Source of the DNA: an uncultured Oscillospiraceae bacterium
GTDB taxonomy: Bacteria > Bacillota > Clostridia > Oscillospirales > Oscillospiraceae
Assembly (NCBI GenBank): GCA_949948775.1
Contig: CATLHC010000013.1
Location: 1 to 45,586 of the forward strand
Direction of reading: 5' to 3'
Length of the DNA stretch: 45,586 bases
Made by a program: the position numbers and the translations under genes. Under the pieces are notes generated by a model, which was not told where the DNA came from, did no database searches, and saw only the letters and a list, made by a program, of their open reading frames with translations. This document shows, piece by piece, positions 7,508 to 15,800 of this stretch; position 1 is the stretch's first letter; each line of letters starts with the position of its first letter.

Positions 7508-7879
7508 TTACTCCTGCTCCAGTTTGGCTGCGTTTTCCTTGATGGCGCGGGCGATTTCGTCCAGCATGGCGTCATTGTAACTGCGCCGGTCAATGGACTG
7601 GAGCAGCCGGTCCGCAGCGTCGTTGATGGCGGCAATGGCTGCTCTGGACTGCTGGAAGCGGCGGATAATGTGGGTCTTGTCCTCAATTTCGGTCATGGCC
7701 GCCTCGGCCCGAACAATGACATCCCGCACGCCCTGGCGGGAGATTCCATAATTCTCCGCGATTTCAGCTAGGGACAGGTCCTCGTTGTAGTAGAGGTCAT
7801 AGAATTCCCGCTGACGCTCAGTAAGCAGATCGCCGTAAAAATCAAACAGCATGGCCATACGGTATGCCTGATTTTTCAT
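7508..7879 (-). CDS. ylxM: YlxM/UPF0122 helix-turn-helix protein
   Basis: A 123-residue protein, MKNQAYRMAMLFDFYGDLLTERQ onward, with a sigma-70 region 4-like helix-turn-helix (LAEIAENYGISRQGVRDVIVRAE). YlxM proteins accompany ffh in Firmicutes and modulate SRP GTPase function in the few cases studied. The open frame extends 12 codons upstream to a TTG. The ATG at 7879 is preferred because it matches family N termini, though the ribosome binding site there (GGGGGCGGG) is only moderate. It is the first gene of the minus-strand translation block and has a good promoter. Confidence 0.9.
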   Translation of the reverse strand: MKNQAYRMAMLFDFYGDLLTERQREFYDLYYNEDLSLAEIAENYGISRQGVRDVIVRAEAAMTEIEDKTHIIRRFQQSRAAIAAINDAADRLLQSIDRRSYNDAMLDEIARAIKENAAKLEQE

Positions 7880-7933
7880 GGAATCCCGCCCCCACAAGAT
7901 GTTGTGTAAAGTCAATGAACTTTACAATGCGAT

Positions 7934-7962
7934 ACTATACCACAGATTCCTCAAAAAGTCAA
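7934..7962 (-). promoter_or_regulatory. Sigma-A promoter of the ylxM-ffh operon
   Basis: On the minus strand TTGACT (7957-7962), 17 bp, TATAGT (7934-7939). The start codon of ylxM is about 55 bp downstream of the -10. It is divergent from the yfmF promoter in the same intergenic region. Confidence 0.75.
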
Positions 7963-8035
7963 GGAGAAAAAATGCTCGAGTTCCTTGGTTTGAGTGCTGT
8001 TTTAAAAAAGTTTACCATTCCGGGCAAAATAATAG

Positions 8036-8064
8036 GTGTCAAACAGCGGGCTATGATGTATAAT
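8036..8064 (+). promoter_or_regulatory. Promoter of the yfmF-yfmH-lgt-folD operon
   Basis: A consensus -10 TATAAT lies at 8059-8064. GTGTCA at 8036-8041, 17 bp upstream, matches four of six -35 positions. The ATG of yfmF follows 43 bp downstream. Confidence 0.6.
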
Positions 8065-8107
8065 ATTAATTCAAGGTAATTTTTTTGTACCAATGAGGAG
8101 GAAGGCT

Positions 8108-9385
8108 ATGCAGCAGTATTGGAAACGGCTGGCGGATGGAGTTGAGCTGGCCGTTACACAGACGGATAAGTTTAAGACCGGATTGTTGGCGGTTACCCTC
8201 ACCATTCCGCTCAGCGCGGCTTCCGCCACCGCCGGGGCGCTGATTCCGGAAGTCCTGTATCGGGGCAGCCGTAATTATCCAGATATGGAAAGGCTGTCCG
8301 CCGCCGCGGACGCCCTATACGGCGCGTCCCTAAGCACTGGGGTTCGTCAGCGGGGGGAGAGCCAGTGCGTCAGTGTACTGTGCGGCTTCATCGATGACCG
8401 CTACGCCCTGGACGGCTCGGCGGTGCTGGAACCCTCCGCCGCCCTCATGGGAGAGGTGCTGCTGGACCCCGCCACGCAGGAGGGTGTGTTCCGTCGGGAC
8501 TATCTTGAGTCGGAGGGAGCCAATCTGGCCGACCGTATCCAGGCGCGGATGAACGACAAGCGGAGCTGGGCCATTTTCCGGCTCATCCAGGAGATGTGCG
8601 CCGGGGAAGCCTATGCCGTGGATAAGCTGGGGGAAGTGGCGCAGGCCAAGGCGATGACGGCGGAAAGGCTGTGGGCGGACTACCAGTCCCTGTGCAGCGG
8701 AGCGAAGGTGACCTTTTACTATGGAGGCGCTGCCCAGCCCGCCAGAGTGGAGGACGCCGTTCGCCGCTTCTTCGCGCCGCTTTTAACCGGACGAACGGCT
8801 CCGGTGGACTGTCTGGTGGTTCCTGAGCCCAAGGGTCCCGTGCGTACGGTCACGGACGCCATGGACGTAACCCAGGGCAAGCTGGCCATGGGTTTCCGGA
8901 CAGGCGGGGTTACCATGGGCAGCGACAGCTACCCTGCGCTGTTGGTGTGCAATGCCCTGTATGGAGGCAGCGCGAATTCCAAGCTGTTTATCAATGTGCG
9001 GGAGAAAATGAGCCTGTGTTATTATGCCTCGTCCATGCTGGACAAGATCAAGGGATTGATGGTGGTGTCCTCCGGCGTGGAATTTTCCACGTTTGACCGG
9101 ACCCAAGAGGCCATCCTTGCCCAACTGGACACAATCCGTAGGGGAGACTTTACCGAGGATGAGCTGACCGCCGCGGCCCGCACGGTGGTCTGCAGTCTGC
9201 GCAGCCGGCAGGATAGCCAGAGCCAGCTGGAGGACGATCAGCTGACCCGCCTTCTGTTCCATGACAGCCAGGAGGGAGAGAGCCTCATTGGAGCGGTGGA
9301 AGCGGTGACGGCGGATCAGGTGGTTGAGGCGGCCCAAAAGCTGAAGCTGGACACCGTCTACCGGCTGACCGGGAAGGAGGGCTGA
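8108..9385 (+). CDS. yfmF: M16 peptidase-like protein, non-catalytic partner (YfmF/YmfF type)
   Basis: A 425-residue M16 (pitrilysin fold) protein. It lacks the HxxEH zinc motif; the corresponding region reads IPEVLYRGSRNYPDMERLS. This marks it as the inactive subunit of an M16 pair, as in mitochondrial-type heterodimers. The catalytic partner is the next gene, 4 bp away. Homologous pairs in Bacillus lie near genes for elongation factor P modification and carry that name in public annotation, but a direct role is unproven. The start is ATG at 8108 with AGGAGGAAGG just upstream. An in-frame ATG five codons earlier lies within the ribosome binding site and is rejected. Confidence 0.85.
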   Translation: MQQYWKRLADGVELAVTQTDKFKTGLLAVTLTIPLSAASATAGALIPEVLYRGSRNYPDMERLSAAADALYGASLSTGVRQRGESQCVSVLCGFIDDRYALDGSAVLEPSAALMGEVLLDPATQEGVFRRDYLESEGANLADRIQARMNDKRSWAIFRLIQEMCAGEAYAVDKLGEVAQAKAMTAERLWADYQSLCSGAKVTFYYGGAAQPARVEDAVRRFFAPLLTGRTAPVDCLVVPEPKGPVRTVTDAMDVTQGKLAMGFRTGGVTMGSDSYPALLVCNALYGGSANSKLFINVREKMSLCYYASSMLDKIKGLMVVSSGVEFSTFDRTQEAILAQLDTIRRGDFTEDELTAAARTVVCSLRSRQDSQSQLEDDQLTRLLFHDSQEGESLIGAVEAVTADQVVEAAQKLKLDTVYRLTGKEG

Positions 9386-9389
9386 CGTC

Positions 9390-10661
9390 ATGGATAAACT
9401 GGAGTACGCCGCTTTAGGTCAGACAATATATCACTGCGTCCTGCCCAACGGGCTGAATATCTACGTGGATGTGCGGCCGGAATATGGCAAGCAGTTTGCC
9501 TTTTTTGCCACCCGTTATGGCGGGATGGACCTGCGGTTTCGGGGGGAGGACGGCGATTGGCTGGATACGCCGGCCGGGGTGGCCCATTTTCTGGAGCACA
9601 AAAGCTTCGATACGGAGGATGGAAACGCCCTTCAGCGCATGGCGGCCAATGGGGTGGACCCCAATGCGTTTACCTCCTCCTCGATGACGGGCTACTATTT
9701 TGACGGGGTGCAGGGCTTTGAGGAGAACTTGCGCACGCTGCTTTCTTTTGTATCTGTGCCCTGGTTTACCCCCGAGAGCGTGGATAAAGAGCAAGGTATC
9801 ATCGCGCAGGAGATTCGAATGGGAGAGGACGATCCCAACGACGAGGCGTATTACCGTCTGCTGGAGTCCATGTATATGAATCACCCCATACGCACCCGCG
9901 TGGCGGGGACGGTGGAGTCCATCTCCCACATTACGGCGGACACCCTGTATCAGTGCCACCGGGCCTTCTACCGTCCGGGGAATATGGTGCTGTGCGCGGC
10001 GGGAAGCATTGATCCTCAGCGGGTGGCGGACATTGCCGGAGAGGTGCTGCCTGGAGAACCCTCATCGGCGACCCCCACCGATCATGGCCGCGAGGAGCCG
10101 AGGCAGGTGGAAAAACAGCTCACCCGCCGGACGATGCCGGTGTCCATTCCGCTGTTTACCCTGGGATTCAAAGGAACCCCGGCGGAAAAGGGGAGGGGAC
10201 TGCGCCAGCGGCTGGTGGCGGAACTCACATGCGACGTGCTGTTTGGCCCGTCCGCGCCGCTTTATAACCGTTTGTATGAGCAGGGTCTGCTCAACAGTTC
10301 TTTTGGCAGCTTTTATTCCTCCGGACCGGGCTATGCCTTCATTGTGGCGGAGGGGGAGAGCCGGGACCCCGAACAGGTACGCCGCGAGGTGCTGGAGGAG
10401 GCGGCCCGGTTGGGGACCGAGGGGATCGACCCGGCACAGTGGGAGCGGCTGAAAAAGGCGGCTTATGGCACCATGGTGCGCCACCTCAACTCAATGGAGG
10501 ATACCTGTATCGAGCTGGCTGAGGCCCATTTTAGCGGGGAGGACTATCTCAGCTTCCCTCAGGTATTCCAGAGCATCGAGTGCGCCGACGCAGAGACGCT
10601 GCTGCGTTCCTGGTGTGTGGAGGAGCGCACTGCGCTGTCGATTATCGCGCCGGAAGAATAA
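9390..10661 (+). CDS. yfmH: M16 family zinc peptidase (YfmH/YmfH type)
   Basis: A 423-residue M16 metallopeptidase with the inverted zinc motif HFLEH (66-70) and the downstream glutamate in GIIAQEIRMGEDDPN, so all zinc ligands are present. It probably pairs with the preceding yfmF product to form a closed chamber that digests short peptides. There is no signal peptide, so it is cytoplasmic. It lies between yfmF and lgt in one operon. Confidence 0.88.
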   Translation: MDKLEYAALGQTIYHCVLPNGLNIYVDVRPEYGKQFAFFATRYGGMDLRFRGEDGDWLDTPAGVAHFLEHKSFDTEDGNALQRMAANGVDPNAFTSSSMTGYYFDGVQGFEENLRTLLSFVSVPWFTPESVDKEQGIIAQEIRMGEDDPNDEAYYRLLESMYMNHPIRTRVAGTVESISHITADTLYQCHRAFYRPGNMVLCAAGSIDPQRVADIAGEVLPGEPSSATPTDHGREEPRQVEKQLTRRTMPVSIPLFTLGFKGTPAEKGRGLRQRLVAELTCDVLFGPSAPLYNRLYEQGLLNSSFGSFYSSGPGYAFIVAEGESRDPEQVRREVLEEAARLGTEGIDPAQWERLKKAAYGTMVRHLNSMEDTCIELAEAHFSGEDYLSFPQVFQSIECADAETLLRSWCVEERTALSIIAPEE

Positions 10662-10684
10662 ACAGATATTAAAGAGGAATGACC

Positions 10685-11695
10685 ATGACAAATACTGTTT
10701 TTTTCCCCGGACTGGGGCTGGAATTTGTGCTGAACCGGGTGGCGTTCTCTGTGTTTGGCCACAATATTTATTGGTACGGAATCATCATTGCCGCCGGTTT
10801 TCTGCTGGCGGTGGCCTATGGCCTTTGGCGGGCGCCGCAGTTTTCCATGGACCCGGACGTTATCACCGACGCCATCTTTGTGGTGGTGCCGTCGGCCATC
10901 ATTGGCGCCCGGCTGTACTACGTGATATTTAATCCCGCTGTGTGCTTCACGGCAGACGGCTCTTTCAGCCTGATCCGGGCCATCGCTTTCTGGGACGGAG
11001 GACTGGCCATTTACGGCGGCGTCATTGCCACGGTGATTTCTGCCCTCATCTTCTGCAAAGTCCGTAAGGTGGATTTCTGGAGCGGCATGGATATCACGGT
11101 CTACGGCCTGCTCATCGGTCAGATGATTGGCCGGTGGGGAAATTTCGTCAACGTGGAGGCCTACGGTTCCGTCACAGACCTACCTTGGCGGATGTGTTCC
11201 GAGTCCATCGCCAATGAGCTGTGGCGGGACGGGCTGCTGGAGTCCCAGCAGATGTACAACAGCATCCTGGACGGCACGCTGGGCGTCCACCCCACATTCT
11301 TGTATGAGTCGCTGTGGAACCTGCTGGGTTTCATTCTGCTGGTGTTGCTAATGAAGTGGGGGAGGAAGTTCAACGGCCAAATGTTTCTCAGCTACGTGAT
11401 CTGGTACGGCCTGGGCCGGGCGGCTATTGAGGGGCTGCGCACCGATAGCCTGTACTTTTTCGGCACCCCCATCCGCTCGTCCCAGATGCTGGGCATCGTG
11501 TCGGCGGCGGCAGCTGTTGGGCTGTATGTGTATAGGCGCAAAACCGCCGGGCCTGCCACGCCGCCGCTCCAGACCGCAGGGGCGCAGGCCGGGGAGGAGA
11601 CGGTAAAAGTCGCCCCAGCGGCGGATCCGGTGGAACCCACACAGTCTGACGGAGAAAACGAGGAGGAGAAAAGCAATGGCGGCGGTACTGATTGA
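10685..11695 (+). CDS. lgt: Prolipoprotein diacylglyceryl transferase Lgt
   Basis: A 336-residue integral membrane enzyme that transfers diacylglycerol from phosphatidylglycerol to the lipobox cysteine of prelipoproteins. Family marks are NIYWYGIIIAAGFLLA, a segment with GARLYYVIFN, GGLAIYGGVI, the signature IGRWGNFVNVEAYG, and HPTFLYESLWNL. The last ~50 residues form a hydrophilic Ala/Pro/Glu-rich tail beyond the membrane core. The ATG at 10685 is chosen because AAGAGG lies 8 bp upstream; an ATG at 10679 is too close to it. The last 20 bp overlap folD. Confidence 0.95.
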   Translation: MTNTVFFPGLGLEFVLNRVAFSVFGHNIYWYGIIIAAGFLLAVAYGLWRAPQFSMDPDVITDAIFVVVPSAIIGARLYYVIFNPAVCFTADGSFSLIRAIAFWDGGLAIYGGVIATVISALIFCKVRKVDFWSGMDITVYGLLIGQMIGRWGNFVNVEAYGSVTDLPWRMCSESIANELWRDGLLESQQMYNSILDGTLGVHPTFLYESLWNLLGFILLVLLMKWGRKFNGQMFLSYVIWYGLGRAAIEGLRTDSLYFFGTPIRSSQMLGIVSAAAAVGLYVYRRKTAGPATPPLQTAGAQAGEETVKVAPAADPVEPTQSDGENEEEKSNGGGTD

Positions 11696-12524
11696 TGGAA
11701 AGGCCCTGGCAGCCCAAATAAAGCAAAGCGTCCGAGCGGATGCGGGGACCCTTCCCCGAAAGCCCGGGCTGGCGGTAGTGTTGGTGGGGGACAATCCAGC
11801 CTCCCGGGTGTACGTGACCAGCAAGCGGAAGGACTGTGAGGAATGTGGATTTTACAGCGAGGAGTACGCCCTCCCGGCGGAAACGACCCGGAAGCAGCTC
11901 CTGGACCTGATAGCCGAATTAAACGGCAGGGAGGACATCGACGGCATTCTGGTGCAGCTGCCGCTTCCCAAGGGGCTGGATGAGCGGGAAGTGCTGCTGG
12001 CCATCGACCCGGCCAAGGATGTGGACTGCTTCCACCCTTACAATGTGGGTCAGCTGACCATCGGCACGCCGGTGTTCCAGCCCTGTACGCCCGGCGGTGT
12101 GATGGAAATGCTCAAGGAATACGGGATTGATCCGGCGGGGAAGCGGTGTGTGGTGCTGGGCCGGTCCAATATTGTGGGCAAGCCCATGGCCCTTCTGCTG
12201 CTCCACGCCAACGGCACGGTGGTGCTGTGCCACTCCAAGACACCGGACATGAGGGAGCTGGCGGCTTCTGCCGATATTCTGGTGTCTGCCGTAGGCAGAG
12301 CGGGGCTGGTTACCGCCGACATGATCAAGGAAGGAGCCGTGGTCATCGATGTCGCCATGAATCGCAATGGCGCGGGGAAGCTGTGCGGTGATGTGTGCTT
12401 TGAGGAAGCGGCGGCTAAGGCGTCCTACATCACCCCGGTGCCTGGCGGGGTGGGTCCTATGACGCGGGCTATGCTGATGAAAAATACTTTGACGGCGGCT
12501 ATGCTGCATCAGGGCGTGAAATGA
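11676..12524 (+). CDS. folD: Methylenetetrahydrofolate dehydrogenase/cyclohydrolase FolD
   Basis: A 282-residue bifunctional enzyme interconverting 5,10-methylene-, methenyl- and 10-formyl-tetrahydrofolate. Visible are VGDNPASRVYVTSKRKDCEE with the catalytic Tyr and Lys, ILVQLPLPKGLD, DVDCFHPYNVGQL, PCTPGGVMEML, the cofactor loop VVLGRSNIVGKPMA, and the C-terminal TPVPGGVGPMTRAML. It overlaps lgt by 20 bp and ends directly before a terminator. It supplies one-carbon units together with glyA further along. Confidence 0.97.
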   Translation: MAAVLIDGKALAAQIKQSVRADAGTLPRKPGLAVVLVGDNPASRVYVTSKRKDCEECGFYSEEYALPAETTRKQLLDLIAELNGREDIDGILVQLPLPKGLDEREVLLAIDPAKDVDCFHPYNVGQLTIGTPVFQPCTPGGVMEMLKEYGIDPAGKRCVVLGRSNIVGKPMALLLLHANGTVVLCHSKTPDMRELAASADILVSAVGRAGLVTADMIKEGAVVIDVAMNRNGAGKLCGDVCFEEAAAKASYITPVPGGVGPMTRAMLMKNTLTAAMLHQGVK

Positions 12525-12562
12525 AAAGAACTCCCAGCCGGGATTCCGGCTGGGAGTTCTTT
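12525..12562. terminator. Bidirectional terminator between folD and the vanZ-like gene
   Basis: A perfect 17-bp stem (12525-12541 with 12546-12562) and a 4-base loop. Its AAAGAA/TTCTTT ends give T-rich exits in both directions. It lies between the convergent folD and vanZ-like genes. Confidence 0.85.
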
Positions 12563-12567
12563 GACGG

Positions 12568-13125
12568 TTACGCATGGAGGGCGGCAGTCTGTCTGGGCAG
12601 AAGAATTTGAACGATCGCGGAGAGCAGCGCCCCGGCCAGCACACCCAGGAAATTGAGCACAATATCATCCACGTCGAAGCTCCGGCCGGTAAGAGGCTGG
12701 AGCAGCTCGACGGTCAGAATGAGAGCAAGCCCGGCGGGCAGCACGCGCAGCCCCCGAAGCTGTTTCCAGAGAAGGGGTGAAAGAAAGCCGAAGGGAACCA
12801 GCATGAGCACGTTGCCCAACATCATGGCCCAGACCCAGTTTCCGGCGGTGTACTCCCCTCGGGCCATGGCTAGGAGAGTGGAGTCAAGGGCGCAGCTCCC
12901 AGCGGCGGAATTCAGACGGAAAGGCAGGAGAGTCAGAGCCAGTACCGTGCAGAGATACAGCGCGAACAAAGCCAGACCGATCTCGTGGGCAGGGGAGCGG
13001 CGGACGAGTCTTCCAGTGCGGCACAGAAGGTATCGCAGGAGCAAAAATACCGACATCCCGGCCAGCAGGGCAGGCAGTTTTTCCCATGCAAAGGAGAGGG
13101 CGTAGTCGAAAAGTATAGCAAGCAT
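12568..13125 (-). CDS. VanZ-like membrane protein
   Basis: A 185-residue protein with about five hydrophobic segments and the VanZ signature: ALTLLPFRLN, NVLMLVPFGFLSPLLW and VELLQPLTGRSFDVDDIVLNFLGVLAGALL. VanZ was first linked to low-level teicoplanin resistance; the biochemical function of the wider family is unsettled. No vanH, vanA or vanX gene is nearby, so a glycopeptide role is not implied. It is a single gene on minus with a strong AGGAGG ribosome binding site, between convergent folD and the divergent ECF sigma gene. Confidence 0.85.
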   Translation of the reverse strand: MLAILFDYALSFAWEKLPALLAGMSVFLLLRYLLCRTGRLVRRSPAHEIGLALFALYLCTVLALTLLPFRLNSAAGSCALDSTLLAMARGEYTAGNWVWAMMLGNVLMLVPFGFLSPLLWKQLRGLRVLPAGLALILTVELLQPLTGRSFDVDDIVLNFLGVLAGALLSAIVQILLPRQTAALHA

Positions 13126-13328
13126 GCGTACACCTCCTTTTTTCTCAAGTGTAACAGAGGACTTTTAAGAAAAAGGGAAGATTCCCTGATTATTTGTTGA
13201 ATTCGGTGGATATATCCAAGTCAGGCGGAGATAGAGCCGCCGCGCTGCTTTAAAAAAGTTTTCTTGACATCAACAATTTGTCCGTCTCAATTGTGTAATA
13301 GACAGAAAGACGAAAGGAGGCGATTCCC

Positions 13329-13826
13329 ATGGGGTACACGGGAGTTTCCCGTGAGGAGCTGGCCGACCTCTACCAGCGGCAGTTCAGAATGGTTTACCAA
13401 ATCTGCCTGGTGCTGATGAAAAATGTACCCGATGCGGAGGATGCCGTCCAGACCGTCTTTCGCAAGGCGATGGAGCGGGGCGAACCCTTCCGTGATCCGG
13501 AGCACGAGAAGGCGTGGCTCATCGTCACCGCCCGGAACGAGTGCAAAAACCAGCTCAAGCACTGGTGGCGGACCCGGCGGGCGGACAGCGAGGCGCTGGA
13601 CGCCCTGGCCTGGGAGCAGCCTCGGGATCAGGAGGTGTGGGACCAGGTGGCGGAGCTTCCTGATCCCCAACGATTGGTACTCTATCTCCACTACTACCAG
13701 GGCTATACCACTGGAGAGATCGCGGATATGTTGGGGGAAAACCCTTCTACCGTGCGCTCCCGGCTGGCCCAGGCCCGGAAGAAGCTGAAACTCAAGCTGG
13801 AGGAGGAAGGTTATGGACAGGCATGA
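13329..13826 (+). CDS. ECF-type sigma-70 factor
   Basis: A 165-residue two-domain sigma factor. Region 2 (about 10-75) has LYQRQFRMVYQICLVLMKN, DAEDAVQTVFRKAM and EKAWLIVTARNECKNQLK. Region 4 (about 110-160) has LPDPQRLVLYLHYYQGYTTGEIADMLGENPSTVRSRLAQARKKLK. This is a minimal ECF factor with no region 3. It overlaps the next gene by 14 bp, the usual sigma/anti-sigma coupling. AAGGAGG precedes the ATG. Upstream, TTGACA at 13264 and a TGTAAT around 13293 are not spaced as a normal promoter, so I make no promoter call; autoregulation by an ECF motif is possible. Confidence 0.92.
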   Translation: MGYTGVSREELADLYQRQFRMVYQICLVLMKNVPDAEDAVQTVFRKAMERGEPFRDPEHEKAWLIVTARNECKNQLKHWWRTRRADSEALDALAWEQPRDQEVWDQVAELPDPQRLVLYLHYYQGYTTGEIADMLGENPSTVRSRLAQARKKLKLKLEEEGYGQA

Positions 13827-14970
13827 ACTGGACCGGATGTTTGACGCGCTGGCCCCCGACCCGCAGCGGGAGAGGGAGCTGCTAAAAAAGCTCCTCCAGG
13901 ACGACGTAAGGAGGAAAAGGCCGATGAAGAATTGGAAACAGATTGTCGTGGGCGGACTGGCGGCCGCTCTGCTGGTGACGGCGGCCACAGCCGCGGTGCC
14001 GGGGCTCAGCGCGCCTCTGTGGAGGGTGTTGGGAATCGCGCCGGAGGACACCCAGAGCATGGAGCTGCTGGCCTCCGGGACCATGCCGGTGGATATTACC
14101 ACGCAGAGCAATGGCGCCACCCTCCACATCACCCAGGTCCTGCGCAATCGGGTAAATATTGTAGTGGTGGGCGAGTTTGTCACTGCAGAGGGAACTGTGC
14201 TGGATACGGGCGATTTCGGCGTCACCTGCTGGAAACCGGACACATTCAAGGCGCAGATGCCCGTCTTTTTAGACGCGGACGGAGAGCCTGTGGAATCGGA
14301 CTTCGATGGCGGACAAAGCTGTACCTGGTGGTCGATGGTGGATGAGGATCCCCTGGATAACCGCTGCTCGGTGTATTTCCGATACACAGGCTATTCGGAG
14401 GATATGACGGACGAGATCGCGGCCATGCGGATAGAGGCCAAGGACTTCGCCTATTATGTGGGCGGGGAGCATGAGAACTATACAGTCATCCCCGGCGACT
14501 GGTCCTTCGAGGTCCCGCTGCCTCAAGAGGACCCTGGGTACTTCTTGGAGACGGACGAGCTGATCACCAATCTGGACGGGGCCGATGTCAGCCTGCGCAA
14601 GGTATACCTGTCTCCCATGGGGATTGAGCTGAGCTACTTCCGGGAGGGCGGCTATCTATATACGGGGAAGGCGGAGGATGATGTGGTGGGGCGCTGGTAT
14701 GGATTCTCCGGCAGCCTCAAGGCCACCCTGACGGCGAAGGATGGGAAGTCCGTTACCCTGGACTGGGGCGGGGGCGGCAGTGGAACATCCGATGGAATGT
14801 CGGTGACGCGGCTTACAGCCATTGATTTCATGGCTCTGGTCAAGCGGGGGGACTATTTCGACCCGGCCCACTTCCAGGGCGGCACGCTGATGCTGGAATG
14901 GCGGACGGAGACCGGTGAGACCGATTCCGCCTCCTTCTCTCTGGATGGTTTGCAGCCCATCTCACCGTAA
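13813..14970 (+). CDS. DUF4179-type membrane-anchored protein, likely anti-sigma factor
   Basis: A 385-residue protein. The short cytoplasmic N terminus (MDRHELDRMFDALAPDPQRER...) resembles the sigma-binding part of ECF anti-sigma proteins. One transmembrane helix follows (about residues 44-64, IVVGGLAAALLVTAATAAVP). The rest is a large extracellular, Asp/Gly-rich beta domain like those annotated DUF4179. Its frame overlaps the sigma gene by 14 bp, so the pair is translationally coupled. The inferred role is to hold the sigma factor inactive until an envelope signal arrives. There is no direct evidence for the signal. Confidence 0.75.
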   Translation: MDRHELDRMFDALAPDPQRERELLKKLLQDDVRRKRPMKNWKQIVVGGLAAALLVTAATAAVPGLSAPLWRVLGIAPEDTQSMELLASGTMPVDITTQSNGATLHITQVLRNRVNIVVVGEFVTAEGTVLDTGDFGVTCWKPDTFKAQMPVFLDADGEPVESDFDGGQSCTWWSMVDEDPLDNRCSVYFRYTGYSEDMTDEIAAMRIEAKDFAYYVGGEHENYTVIPGDWSFEVPLPQEDPGYFLETDELITNLDGADVSLRKVYLSPMGIELSYFREGGYLYTGKAEDDVVGRWYGFSGSLKATLTAKDGKSVTLDWGGGGSGTSDGMSVTRLTAIDFMALVKRGDYFDPAHFQGGTLMLEWRTETGETDSASFSLDGLQPISP

Positions 14971-14977
14971 CACGATA

Positions 14978-15012
14978 AAACAGCCCGTCCCGCTTGCCGG
15001 GATGGGCTGTTT
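14978..15012. terminator. Bidirectional terminator between the sigma/anti-sigma operon and nth
   Basis: AAACAGCCC pairs with GGGCTGTTT and continues inward through G-U, T-A and GC pairs to a 5-base loop, about 15 bp in all. T-rich ends on both strands suit the convergent genes on either side. Confidence 0.8.
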
Positions 15013-15019
15013 CGCGTAT

Positions 15020-15667
15020 CTACCCTTTAAATTCGGTTTTTGCGTACTTGCACCAAGGGGCGAGGGTGCAATTTCCACACATGGCCTTCCGGGCGGTGCA
15101 CACCGCCCGCCCGTGGAGCACCATCCGGTGGCAGAAGTTGTTGGATTCCTCCGGCGGCAGGACGGCCCGGAGCTGGGTCTCCACCTTGGCCGGGTCCTTG
15201 GTTCCATCGGTGAGGCCCAACCGCCCGGAAATGCGGATGCAGTGGGTGTCCGCCACTACCACGCCGGGGGTGTTGTGTACGTCGCCCAAAATGAGGTTGG
15301 CGGTCTTGCGCCCCACACCGGGCAGACGGAGCAGGTCCTCCATGGTGCCGGGTACCTTGCCGCCGTACTCGTTCAGGAGCATCTGGGCGCACAGCACCAT
15401 GTCCTTGCTTTTCGCCCGGAAAAAGCCGCAGGAGTGGATGTACTGGCCGACCTCCTCCGGGTCCGCCTCCGCAAATGCTTCTAGGGTGGGGAAACGCTCA
15501 TACAGAGCAGGGGTGACCATGTTCACCCGCTCGTCGGTGCACTGGGCGGACAGCCGCACGGCGAACAGCAGCTCATAGTCCTTTTCGTATTGCAGGGAGC
15601 ACAGGGAATCGGGGTACAGCTCTTTCAGCGCGTCCACGATGGCGCGCACGTCGGATTGAGTCGTCAT
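15020..15667 (-). CDS. nth: Endonuclease III
   Basis: A 215-residue base-excision-repair DNA glycosylase/AP lyase that removes oxidized pyrimidines. It has helix-hairpin-helix LPGVGRKTANLI with the catalytic lysine, the catalytic aspartate in VVVADTHCIRI, and a C-terminal iron-sulfur loop with Cys spacing C-x6-C-x2-C-x5-C (CTARKAMCGNCTLAPWC). The frame is open for 64 codons further upstream, but ATG at 15667 has GAGGTGAG at the right distance and matches the family start. It is a single gene, convergent with the anti-sigma gene and divergent from glyA. Confidence 0.95.
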   Translation of the reverse strand: MTTQSDVRAIVDALKELYPDSLCSLQYEKDYELLFAVRLSAQCTDERVNMVTPALYERFPTLEAFAEADPEEVGQYIHSCGFFRAKSKDMVLCAQMLLNEYGGKVPGTMEDLLRLPGVGRKTANLILGDVHNTPGVVVADTHCIRISGRLGLTDGTKDPAKVETQLRAVLPPEESNNFCHRMVLHGRAVCTARKAMCGNCTLAPWCKYAKTEFKG

Positions 15668-15738
15668 TTGTCTCACCTCGTTGTCAAGGATACCACAAAT
15701 CGGAGAAAAAAGCGACCCTATTTTTTTCCTCCCGTCAG

Positions 15739-15767
15739 TTGTGCTTTTTCTCAAAAAAGGATATAAT
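15739..15767 (+). promoter_or_regulatory. Sigma-A promoter of glyA
   Basis: TTGTGC (15739-15744), 17 bp, TATAAT (15762-15767). The glyA ATG is 33 bp after the -10. The leader is too short for a riboswitch. Confidence 0.8.
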
Positions 15768-15800
15768 GAGGGGACTAAATTTTGAAAGGCGGAGACAGAC

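Noticed and set aside
13264..13298. TTGACA with TGTAAT as a promoter for the ECF sigma gene
   Set aside because: The spacer is about 24 bp, and no ECF-type -35/-10 pair at normal spacing was found either.
15767..15800. Glycine or tetrahydrofolate riboswitch before glyA
   Set aside because: Only about 25 nt of leader lies between promoter and ribosome binding site.
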